This document shows positions 39,246 through 49,700 of a stretch of 64,000 bases of DNA, piece after piece. The translations under genes were made by a program, and so were the position numbers. Positions within the stretch are counted from its first letter, which is position 1, and each line of letters starts with the position of its first letter. Below the pieces are notes generated by a model that did not search any database, was not told the origin of the DNA, and was given only the letters and a program-made list of their open reading frames with translations. Origin of the DNA: Solea solea (lineage: Eukaryota; Chordata; Actinopteri; Pleuronectiformes; Soleidae); contig NC_081143.1 of assembly GCF_958295425.1 (NCBI RefSeq), positions 11,467,094 to 11,531,093 on the forward strand, written 5' to 3'.

Positions 39246-40403
39246 CCAAAATAAATAATAATACATCCAGTTTTTATGCAGTCTATGATCGCAGAACATA
39301 TGAACCTCTGGCGGTGGCACTGACTGCAATTGGAAATAAACAAACACATGTACCTACAGTGGCTTTGTCAGCCACGCCAGCAGCCACATCACCAGCCACC
39401 TCCGTCCAGCGCGACACTTCGGGGAAGTGATGTCAGAATTCTGTCTTCCACGGAAACATTTGTGTCAGTTCAGATAAGCTTTACTCTCAGGCTTAGCCAC
39501 TGCTGTCTGTTGACAAACAGGACATTTTGTACATTTGCCGTGTGTTCTCTACCTCTTCTGTCTTTATGTCAAATCATTAGAGATGCAGCTATTATTATTG
39601 TAATCGTTTATAATAACAACATGTGGACAGTATTGTGGATCTAATATTAATTGTGCCTGTGATATCTTAAGAATACAAACTTCAAACTTCCATTTCCTGT
39701 TGGATAAGGCCGCCTTACACTAAGATAAGGCAGTGAAGACGTTCTTAAGATACTGTAGGTGCACATTAATAGGTGGGGCATTTGTTAAGCACATGTATAC
39801 AAACTACATTTTTAATCACAGGATGTCTGATGAGACGGATCTGATTAGGGAAAGGCAAAACACGCCAGAGAGACGCCCTTGAAGCACAGTAAACATATTT
39901 AGCCTTCAGACGTAAAGTCTCATGATGGAATCCACCATTTGCTGTTATGACAGGAAGAAAAAAAAGAAGTGTGTGCCTCAGGATATGAAGGAAAAAAGCC
40001 CAAGAGTGTGTAATTAAAAAGGAAGGAATTTAAATATTGTGAGAAGGGAACGCAGTAAATGACCTCTTCCATAACACCAAGGTTGATTTATGCCTTAACT
40101 GCAAGGTAAAGCACCGAGGGAAAACAAAGAGGTTGCAGTAAATCATGTGAAAATAATTTTAGAGTACATGATATTTAGTATTTTTCTCAAGGTCTGGCTT
40201 TTAAAAGTTAACATAAAAATGTTTGATATGTACAGCCGCATTTGCAAATATTTAGATCAAGACTGGATGCTGGTAAATGACCAGTGATCCAGTTTTTGTT
40301 TTTCTATTAATTGCTGTGTTTGAAGGACTTCAGATAAATATTGTTTTTATTGCTTTGCTTTGGCCGTATTTTCTGCAAACATGATTTGCCACCGGTGCTA
40401 ACC

Positions 40404-41007
40404 TTAAAGGCAACATAGACCGGAAGCTCTAATTAACGCTGCGTTTGTGTATGTATCTGCGTCATTACCTCGTTTATGAAACCCTAAAGTTTCAGAACAA
40501 ACAGTTCAGCCACTGCTGAGAAAATAGGGTTTTATTGTTTTCCTGGGCTCTGCGAAGCGGATCGGCACTTCCCTATGCTGATGATGTCATCAGAAAACCT
40601 CACCACTCCTCTCACCACCGTAGCGCCTCCTGGTGCGGGCACTAGTCCGGGCACATCCGGTTGTGTACATTCAACCGCAGAAGAAGAGCTGCTGAGATGC
40701 AGAGCATCCACCGTGCCAGAGGGGGAGCTGTGTATCTGAGAGCTGGCCTAACAATTACGTCACTTCCAGGTACCTGGCCAATCACAGGACAGTGGGAAAG
40801 CTCTCGTTGGCTGGCCAATCACAGCACAGTCCACTTTCTGGGGGTGTGATTTTGGTCTGAAACAGCAGAGCGTCAGTGAGGAGATATTTTGATCGGCTCG
40901 TTTGCAGCGACTAGGAGGTTTTTAACCATGAAAACAAGTTAATATATGTAAGTAGACCTCCATAACTAACATATATGTGCGATACAAGCATTCGATGTCA
41001 CCTTTAA
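40404..41007 (+). mobile_element. TTAA-flanked MITE, copy 3 of 3
   Basis: This 604 bp copy has the left end TTAAAGGCAACATAGACC and the right end CGATGTCACCTTTAA. It retains both the CACTCCTCTCACC and the AACAGCAGAGCGTCAG segments, so it is closest to a full-length consensus. It has a shorter GAA tract than the other copies. The ETS-like, CRE-like and paired CCAAT motifs are intact. All three copies lie in the same orientation, antisense to the SORCS gene. Confidence 0.87.
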
Positions 41008-41045
41008 GGTCAGAGTGTGCTCAGGCCACATTTCAATCCAGCACT

Positions 41046-41110
41046 TTAAAGGGATAGTTCAGCTTTTTGATAGTGTAGGTGCTAAAATTACTGTTCATCA
41101 ATCATAAATA
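41046..41110 (+). mobile_element. MITE end fragment, AAGGGATAGTTC family
   Basis: TTAAAGGGATAGTTCAGCTT lies 40 bp beyond the right end of the third TTAA MITE. Only the end is recognisable. A second element end, TTAAAGGAATACTTCACCG, follows at about 41230. This suggests several insertions into one spot. Confidence 0.45.
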
Positions 41111-41229
41111 CCCTCGTACTTTGTTCACATATTAGGGTATTAGAATATATTCAGTCATGTAATACTGCCTAAAACCCAGAAGTAAATTAGTCACAAAGAT
41201 CAGTGACTGAAATGATAAGAACCCAATAT

Positions 41230-41400
41230 TTAAAGGAATACTTCACCGATTTGCATTCAGCTTTGTATTACTAGAATAGGGGTAGTATTTGTGATAAAAT
41301 GTGCTTCCCAACCTCAGTTTCCCCTGAGTCGAGAAATATCTTGATTCTTTTTTGTTACGTGCCCAACAGTGACACTTGGTAATATCGTTAGTAGGCCGAG
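41230..41400 (+). mobile_element. MITE fragment with AAAGGAATACTTCACCGATTT end
   Basis: The left end TTAAAGGAATACTTCACCG, then ATTTGCATTCAGCTTTGTA and TGTGCTTCCCAACCTCAG, resembles a common fish MITE. The mirrored right end is not visible, so the boundary is approximate. Confidence 0.4.
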
Positions 41401-44189
41401 TGATGCAGAGGTAAAGGATATGAACATTCTCATATCATATACTCCACTGTAAACTGAGTGAACTGAGTCAAATGGATCTGATTATGATGATAAATGATTT
41501 CACTTTAGTCAAGGCATTATTTAAATGTAATATACATAAGCACCATATTGATGAATTCCTAGAATTGTGTGTAAAGACATGTGTACACACAGTTTAAATA
41601 CAGATTTCCTCGTCCAAATAACATGTAGTCTAACTGATTTGCTCAGATATCATATATACATAGTATACACAGTAGCGTTAACTTACTTTTCCATATTTTT
41701 CAAATATTGTTCATGTATATATATATATAGTGTGATATTAGGACTAGCTGACAGCAGCTGGGTCAGTCACATCCTCCACTGAGCGCTGTCACAGAGGGGC
41801 TTTTAAAAAGTTCTGGGGAGCCCAGCTTGGTGACGCTTTGAGGGGAAATACTAAGTCCAATTGGAAAAGGTCACAGACATCAGGTGGGTCTCTGTGAGAG
41901 AGAAGGCCCCTTATTATAGGCACTGACCTGTGAAATATCACACAGCCTGTGAGCATGCTCAGCAAAATGATGCAATTTGAGAGGATGTCACTCCTGGATG
42001 AGGTCGTTGCCAGGTGATCTGTCTCGTCTCCTGTCTCTCTTTCTGTCTCTCTCTCTCTGTGTGTAATGGTTTTCTGTATTTAGGTGAGGGAATCCTCTCC
42101 AACAATGTTGACCCCGCAAATCATATATTACTTTTTTTCTCCTTTGACAGTGTTTTAACTAACATTGAATGTCTGTCTATACCGTACTTATATCAAAAGT
42201 GAAGATTGTTTGCTTTATAGAATACTTTTATATATAGTGTATATATACTGTGCACTATACTCTGTAGTGCCATACTTCATTGTCTATTTTTTCATGAAAT
42301 TTGAACATTAAAAAAATATAAAAATAAAAATAAAAAGACATTATATGCTCTTGAGGATAGGGCCGTCACTTATTATAAAAAAAATTATATAATATTTATA
42401 GCGTGGGGTGTAAACTTCCCATTCAAGCCGTAATGACCTGTTTGAAATTCATGCTGCAGTCTCATGCAGTCACCATTCCCCTATAGTAGTACCCCTTAGG
42501 ATCAATTATTGTCTGTCACTTTAACGTGATAAATAAAAAATAAATACAATTTATATTTAAGTGCTCAAACACACGTTTAATTAACCCAGCACATGGAGCT
42601 TACGTGGAACATTTACTCTCACACACTTGTACGAAAATTGGTCAGAAACTGTAAATGTTCATCTGTAGCAGAGATGTTTACAATGTTTGCATATAAATAT
42701 GATTAATCTGCCTCATTCATAAATATGATTTATTAAGTCTTTCACATGCTACACACATTAAGTGGATATTTATTTATCAAACTCATGCTCCTTAGACATT
42801 GCTGATCCATCTATTCAAAATAATATTAGGTTTTAGGGAATTGGCAGCAAAAAAAAAAGTAATAAATATGCATATATTTACTTTTGTCGTGATTTATTTT
42901 ATGAACTGGGACGTGATGTTTGCCATACTTAAACAGTCTGTGAAACACTGCTTTAATAAACCGACTGCTATAATAAAAACACTTCCCTCTAGTTGTCTGA
43001 TACTTGATAATCACTGTCATCTTCTGTGACACTCATTTCAGGGAGTTAACCTCATTACGAAGATTTATTTCATGCCAAATATCATTACAAGTGGAAGACG
43101 AGCGAAAGGAATGCTCTGTCATTCATTTGCTGAAGACATAAATAAGAGCAATTGAATCACAATACGTTGACTCAAACACCTGATCATTTGGTATCTGTAG
43201 CACAAACGTGACAAGGACCACAGCAAAGTTTCCCGCGAGGAAAAAAAAAAAAAAAAAAGTTTATGTCCATTGGTGGTAAAGCGTTTCACATTGACAGAGT
43301 AATACAATGAGGGAGAGTTCTTCATTTTCACACATATTGATTGATCTCAGACCGCATAGATAACACCACTTCAGCCGGGAGCTGCAACATTTCCACTGGA
43401 GCCACTGCAGACAAACGCCCTGCCACGACGAATAAATTCACACACGAGTGCCGATCCCAGTTAAGAAAAAAAACCTCAAACCGAAGCAGGTCAGAGGACG
43501 TGACATGAAGAGGCAGTCTCTAATCCGTCCTGAGGACAGACTGTGTCCATGCAGCTCAAGAATCAGAACCAGAATGTCTTTATTGTCAATCACTACAACA
43601 GAATTTGTAGAAAAACGATGTCTATATGAGAATAAATATGAGTCTTTGAGGAAGGATGGTGTTAAACGTCAAGCTTAAGTTCACAAACAGCAGCCTCACA
43701 TATCATAGCTCGCCGGCTGCTCCAGAAGAGGGAGGGCAGCATGGAGAGTTGTTAGCTGTGTACACAAACTGGTGTGTGTCTAACACAGGTGTGAGGCTTG
43801 AATGATGTGAGCCCAGACCGGTTTCTGCTGATAGAGGTTGTTATTGATAGAGGCATTCACTGTAGAGGATCTACAGACGCCATGAGGTCCTGCAGCTTTC
43901 CTCAGGTTCATCACCCTCAGCAGGTGCCTCACCTTATTCCTCATGCTGTTAGCAGCCGAGGGGCTTGCTGGATTTGTAGTTGGCGGTGTAGAAATGGGAT
44001 TTATTCATACTTAGAGCAATCTGCATGTGATCAAATCAACCAGGACAGATGGGGAGTGTGCGGACTACACAAGATGGGATTACTTGGATGTTCATGGTCT
44101 GAATAGAGAATCCAAACACAACAACACTTGTATATGTACAATACCATTATAGGACTACATGGAATAGGATTTAAATGTACAATGATAGG

Positions 44190-44469
44190 TTTGTGTCTCA
44201 AACTTGCGGCTCCAATCAATTTCATGTGGCCCACCACTCAATATGAAGTTACTTCTGTATGTTTGTTTTTTGTTTGTTTTGAGTAATAAATTACTTTTGC
44301 TTAATATACATATATATTTTTTTTATTGTTAACAATATATAGGTCCCTATCAACACCAGCCCCCCTGAACAGCCCCCCAAAAAGTTGGAATTTTTTTTCA
44401 CTTCACTGGCCCCCTACCGGCCAGACAAGATGCTCAGTGGCCCCCAGGTCATTTGAGTTGAGACCCCTG
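44190..44469 (+). mobile_element. Short hAT-like MITE (about 280 bp)
   Basis: The left end TTGTGTCTCAAACTTGCGGC and the right end CAGGTCATTTGAGTTGAGAC (followed by CCCTG) resemble the paired ends of the common fish and vertebrate MITEs bounded by CAGGGGTCTCAAAC. The interior is AT-rich, followed by a run of GGCCCCC motifs before the right end. I see no convincing 8 bp target duplication, so the exact left edge is uncertain. Confidence 0.55.
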
Positions 44470-44984
44470 TAGAGTATCTGGATGGTGACACTATTTATGA
44501 AGCGGCTGTGAGCAAGACAAACTCACGTCAGCAATGCCAGTTGTGGCTGACACTAAGTGACCCAGTTGCAGCCTCCCACCCAGTTACCAAGTTGAAATAA
44601 ACTTCAATGTCATTTTTTTTTTTTTTTATTTGTCTTCCATATCAGTCACTGCATGTTATGGAGCCTGTTGACATCTGCCTGTCAAGCTCACGGACACTAA
44701 TCAAAGGAGACGCTGAGTTCACTTAATTATAGCAAAACCTTTCGCTCAAGAAAGAACGTCCACATGGAGCCGCCTGAAATTTCAAAGCTGCCTATAAGTA
44801 ATTTACCCCACCAGTTGAATTAAAAGTGATCCAACAACAGTAGACAAATGACCAAAGTTACAAGAAGAAATAAAAGTACCATGAGAAATACATAAATTAA
44901 TACTAAACAAATAAAATACAAAGTCACAAGGATGTCAGTCTATGAAAATGGGTTTCAAGAAGTGATTTAAAAGGCGCCACCGAT

Positions 44985-45045
44985 ACTGCGAGCATAGTTG
45001 AACTGGGATTCAAACCGGTGACCACTTCACCGCCATGTAGTCCTG
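44985..45045 (-). mobile_element. SINE head fragment
   Basis: TTGAACTGGGATTCAAACCG followed by GTGACCACTTCACCGCCATG is the inverted tRNA-like head of the family at 55549-55682. Confidence 0.45.
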
Positions 45046-45531
45046 TGCATCGTACATCTCTAATAATAAAAATGTGTATTTCTAATTAGAGCAAGAGCCG
45101 ACTCAAAGTTGTTGGAACACAGAATAAAGACAAAAGGACTGTACTTTTTCTACTTTAAAATGCAGTGGTACAAAAACAGATCGACATCATCTCATAGCAC
45201 ACGGTACTCCAGGAACATACTGTGAGCACAGCTCAGTCAATTAACTCCTTGCATAGAGCTGAGAAAACAACAGCTGGGCCTGTTTTTGTAGGATATGTCA
45301 CATTTGTATGGCGAAAGGAGGGTAAAAATAACCAGACTTTGTTGTTGGCATTCATTTACCCAAGTTTGAAAACAAGCAAATGGGTACAAGGCTTGTCTCA
45401 TTTGATACATGTCTCATCCACAGAAGGACAATACTCCAGAGAAGAGAGAGTCTGAACAACTTTGACCAATTGTTTTGGTGGGTTGATTTATTGTCAACAA
45501 ATGAGTCACATTCATTTCAGTCCACTCCACG

Positions 45532-45550
45532 TCACACACACACACACACA
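45532..45550. repeat. (CA)n microsatellite
   Basis: About nine CA units. Confidence 0.85.
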
Positions 45551-45687
45551 TACGGTTCCTTTAAAAACTATGCACAGCCTGACTGATCAGCTATCATTGT
45601 TTAAGGTCATGGTGTTCATTAAAATTGACAGACTGACTGGACAATAGTTTGATGCTTTGCCACTGCTCTGACCTTTGCCAAAATAGA

Positions 45688-45705
45688 GGGGGGGGGGGGG
45701 GGGGG
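45688..45705 (+). repeat. Poly-G tract (18 G)
   Basis: An uninterrupted G run on the plus strand, so the SORCS pre-mRNA carries a C run here. Confidence 0.85.
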
Positions 45706-46439
45706 AGCGGCCGTGTTAGAGCTGCCGTTTGTGATGTTTTGAAGTGATAAAGACTCTCTCCAGCTGCTCTTCTTCAAACTCCATCAGAGCTGTGATCTCA
45801 ATTAGCCAGCAACAGAGAGACAAATCATAGACCCGAGCTGACATGAGACTGTCAGGTTCCTACTTGCTGCCAAGGGATGTCTAAAAAAAAAGTAGTCGTG
45901 TGCTAGACTTCCTTTCATGTTTACTGCTCCTCTCACCCCTTTATCAAATGGCCTTCCCTCAATTTCATCTACTTCTATCCTCCGTATCTCAAATTCTCTT
46001 TAATGTGTGTTAAATTGGAAAGTGGAATTTCAGGCGTGGACAGACAGCTGCTCCCCTCAGAGCAGGCTCGTGGGTGAGTGACAGGGATGGGAGTGCAGCC
46101 AGTAACACTGATCTCCAACCCAAGCGATATGTCCCCCCGTTCTCTCACACCATGGATAAGTTACTTCACCTGATTGTGTCTTCCCTGCAGAGTTGAACTG
46201 TCACGGTGTGTTTAGCTCCGATGGCCATGCCACGATTTATGTATGTGATTCCAATCATCACTTATTGGGGTTGCAAAGAAATTGCAGTGGGGCAGAGGAT
46301 AACTCAGAATGTTGACACTGCTGATCTACCAGAGACTAGACAAGTCTGAAGACCATGCTCAGCAAATTTGGGTGAGCACGACCTTATCCTGGTAGCAAGA
46401 GCACAATTCTTCTGGCCGTGACTCTTAATTGACATAATA

Positions 46440-46800
46440 AGTTTCAAATTCAAAATCACAAAACTTTGTTTGTCCCCAGGGGGATTGGGTGAATAGTGAG
46501 ATGAGTGTGAGGGTTGTTGCGGGTGGAATTGGGCAGCAACAAGGGCAGCAACAAGGGCGGGTTTCAGTGCAGGGAGGTGTCAAGCCTCAACTCAAAGGCT
46601 TCTCTACCTTGAACAGCCCCGCGGACAAAGGTCGCTCTCCTCTGTGTCCTGCATCCTGGATAGCAGAGCCAGCGTCCTGAGGGGAGCCACTCAATCTCTG
46701 GGAACAGAGCATGGGGGGTCCTGGAGAATCCTGCATGCTGTCCTCAGTCTGCTGCTTACACGGGGATGAAAGTGCTCTAAGTGGATGTCCAACGATTTTG
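46440..46800 (-). repeat. Probable inverted retroelement 3' region
   Basis: AACTTTGTTTGTCCCCAGGG followed by GGATTGGGTGAATAGTGAG resembles the inverted 3' end of fish retroelements (TTTATTGTCCCCAGGGG). The sequence is GC-richer than its surroundings and includes a short GGGCAGCAACAA duplication. The family and right border are unknown. Confidence 0.35.
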
Positions 46801-46947
46801 CATGACGGGTTCTGTGCTATAGGCTGATGGAGTGTTCATGCTGTCTCTTCTGTCTCTTCTGCCATCCTCGTCGACCCCATCGGGTGCTGTAGCCGGTCTA
46901 TCTCCATGCCGGTGCGAGGAGTCCCCACTCTGGGGCTGTCTGTTGAT

Positions 46948-47321
46948 GCTGGCTGCTGTTCTGGATCCTCATGCCGAGGTGAGCTGCTGTGAGCTGGATG
47001 ACAAGCCAACATGCTAACGGCTGCTGATTAGCCTGTTAGGTGTTGTAGCCTGTTAGCTGCTAGTCGCTAGGCCCTGCCGCTATGTCAGGCTGCCTGACAT
47101 TGATTAGCCTTTAAGCTACTGTAGTCTGTTAGCTGCTGGCTGCTGTTCTGGATCCTCATGCCAAGGTGAGCTGCTGTGAGCTGGATGACAAGCCAACATG
47201 CTAACAGCTGCTGATTAGCCTGTTAGGTGTTGTAGCCTGTTAGCTGCTAGTCGCTAGGCCCTACCGCTATGTCAGGCTGCCTGACATTGATTAGCCTTTT
47301 AGCGACTGTAGTCTGTTAGCT
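46948..47321. repeat. Tandem duplication, two copies of 187 bp
   Basis: Unit 1 starts at 46948 and unit 2 at 47135, both with GCTGGCTGCTGTTCTGGATC. They differ at about five to six positions, for example CCGAGG/CCAAGG, AACGGC/AACAGC and CTGCCGCT/CTACCGCT. Each unit itself contains repeated TTAGCTGCTAG-like motifs. The high identity suggests a fairly recent duplication. There is no coding capacity. Confidence 0.85.
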
Positions 47322-47731
47322 GCTAGCTGCCAGGTCCTGTGGCTTTGTCACGCTGCCACCTGTAGAGCTGCTGCTTCAAAAGTCTTTTAACACTAGAAAT
47401 CTGCCTTGAGACGGTGACAATGAAACTCATACTCATGCTGTTCCTGGTATGTTTTGTTTTGGTGAACTGGAACTATACGTCAAAACTGTGATGGTACACA
47501 AAAATGTGCTCCATCTCAGTTTTAAATCATTTTAAGCTGGTTCAGCTATTGTGTATTTCTGTCCTAAAAAAAAGAGTTTTACACTCAATGATGCTTTACT
47601 GTTCCACCTGGTCAAGTCAAATAATGACGATAAATTGTCAGTACTTTTTATCCCACTTGTACTTCTACTGTCAGGCAATCTTCAAAAAAACGTTTCATGC
47701 TTCCCTCCTATACTCTATGTCTATTAGTTGA

Positions 47732-48480
47732 CTATTTGAATTTCTTGCCCTGAAACTTGAGGGTCAGTCCCTCACAGTCATGGGCTGTTATAGACCTCCC
47801 TCAGCCTGCAGTGAGGCCCTCACCTTCTTGTTGCAGGGTTAATCTCAAATGAGCGTCTTCTAGTGGGGGATCTAAATCTTGACTGGTTGACTGTATCGTC
47901 AGACAGCCGGAAATCAGTATGAGACAGTCAAACTCGACGTAACATAAAATATCCCAGCTTGATCTTATTATAACAAGTGTCCCCCATAAGTAAACTGGCA
48001 TAGATGTTTTTGCAAATGACCTAAGTGATCATTTTTGCTGTCGTTCACTAATAGGAATTTCAAACTTCCTAAAACGAAGCCTCAAATTCTACATAAAAGA
48101 CAAAGACTGAAACATTTTAATGAGCAAGCCTTTGTACATGATTTGTCTAACTTCAAGTAGTATTTTGTTTTTTTTTGACGATGTCGAACTGGCTTGGAGG
48201 TACTTCTATCATGAATTCTTGAGACTCATTAATAAATGTGCACCCTTTTATTAATTGAGGGTGAAAGGGGCGAAACAATCTTTAGTTTTTTTCCAGAAAA
48301 GAATGTTCTTAAAGACAGGGCTGCTGCCTCGGCCAGGGGAAGGTAAAGTAAGACAGAGATAGACTGGCTCCATTTTCGACAGCTGCAAAACAAATGTAGC
48401 AAGTCAGAGTTGTACGTCAGTGAAGTCTTCTTCTGACTCTTCACCAGCAAATCAACTTCCAAATTTCTTAGTCAAAGATT
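47732..48480 (+). mobile_element. LINE ORF2 fragment: AP-endonuclease region (decayed)
   Basis: Read with frameshifts on the plus strand, this encodes the pieces LFEFLALKLEG, VMGCYRPPSA, LLVGDLNLDWLT, FKLPKTKPQ and RLKHFNEQAFVHDL, followed by WRYFYHEFLRLINKCAPF. These are the late AP-endonuclease motifs (YRPPS, GDLN) and the linker region of fish non-LTR retrotransposons of the L2/Rex1/CR1 type. Stops and frame changes show it is dead. It is antisense to the SORCS gene. Clade assignment is tentative. Confidence 0.75.
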
Positions 48481-48879
48481 ATATTAATCGGATTAACTGA
48501 TCAGCAATGCTGAATTACCTTAAAGAACAAGCAGATTTGTACACAAATATTTAAACCCTGATTTAAATAAAAAACATTTCCAACAGAAAACAATAATTCG
48601 AAAATCTGTACTTTGCACTTTACACCTGTCTCTACCTCTGAGGTTCACATAGCATAAAAAATTGCAAAAGTCTGGAAGACCACTTTTATACTTATTACTG
48701 CCAATTTCTAATTTATGTATCCTGGTGAAAACTTAAAAAAATAATTAAATTAATCAGTAATCAACTGAAGAAATTCTTAAATTTCAACAACATTTTTACT
48801 ACCACCTTATAAAGTTTCATACTAAGCAAAGCATATTGAGATTGTAATTCATATACAACAACTTCCTTTCTTACTACTA

Positions 48880-49083
48880 ATAAGCAATAATTCTGAGGTT
48901 ATTGAGGGAAAACTCTTAGTTAATAGCTTACTGGTTGTATAATAAGGCCATGCAGAATAAGGCATTAATAAGTACTTCAAAATGAAGAGCCAATATGTTA
49001 CTAATATGCATGCTAATAAGCAACTAATTAATGATGAATATGTTGTGTATGTATGTTCCCTAATCTAAAGTGTTACCACACTT
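48880..49083. mobile_element. MITE fragment inserted within the LINE
   Basis: The text ATATGCATGCTAATAAGCAA followed by CCCTAATCTAAAGTGTTACC is the right-hand part of a common fish MITE whose end reads GGTAACACTTTA on the other strand. It lies between the endonuclease and RT pieces of the LINE, so it probably jumped into it. Its end is related to that of the 27991-28894 element. The left end is not recognisable. Confidence 0.5.
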
Positions 49084-49084
49084 T

Positions 49085-49700
49085 TTATTAAGGCTCTGGA
49101 TTCTAAACAACACTGTGCAGCCCTTTTTTATCTATTTGTCAAAGGCATTTGATACTGTTGAATCTTAACTGCTCAAACCAAATCGATAGAATTAGTTTCC
49201 AGCTACTATAGTATCTGGGCATTATTGATCAATGGCTTTCATTTAAAGCACACATTGTACACCTGATATGAAAACTGAAAGTGAAGCTTGGCCTCTACTA
49301 TCGAAATAAATCTTCCATAAGTCTCCCTCAGATCTCAGAAACTTCTTGCATCAGCCACCGTCTTACCTTTGATTGGTTATGGTGACTTCTTGTATACGAG
49401 TGCTCCAGCCAAATGTCTCCAGTCTTTGAATTCTGTCGAGCACTGTGCCCTGCATTTCATAACTGGTTGCAATCACTTCACACATCACTGTGAACTATAT
49501 CTGAGATCTGGCTGGCCTTTGTTGCGTGTACGCAGATATACACACACTGACTGACTCAGATTTATATGGCTCTTCTTGGATAAGTTCCCTCCTATGTATG
49601 TATCTTTCTGCAACACCACGACCCCTTACGCTTCAGTGACATCTTTCCTTTGACTGTTCCACATGTTCGGACTGAACTTGTCAATGGGTCTTTTACCTGG
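49085..49700 (+). mobile_element. LINE ORF2 fragment: reverse transcriptase and C-terminus (decayed)
   Basis: Pieces readable on the plus strand are ALDSKQHCAALFIYLSKAFD (RT motif A), then, after a deletion, VMVTS/YGDFLYTSAPAKCLQSLNS-type C-terminal sequence, ALHFITGCNHFTHHCELYLR and GWPLLRVRRYTH. These are diagnostic of the C-terminal part of fish LINE ORF2. The RT core between motif A and the C-terminus is mostly missing. It is probably the continuation of the element at 47732, separated by a later insertion. Confidence 0.75.
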
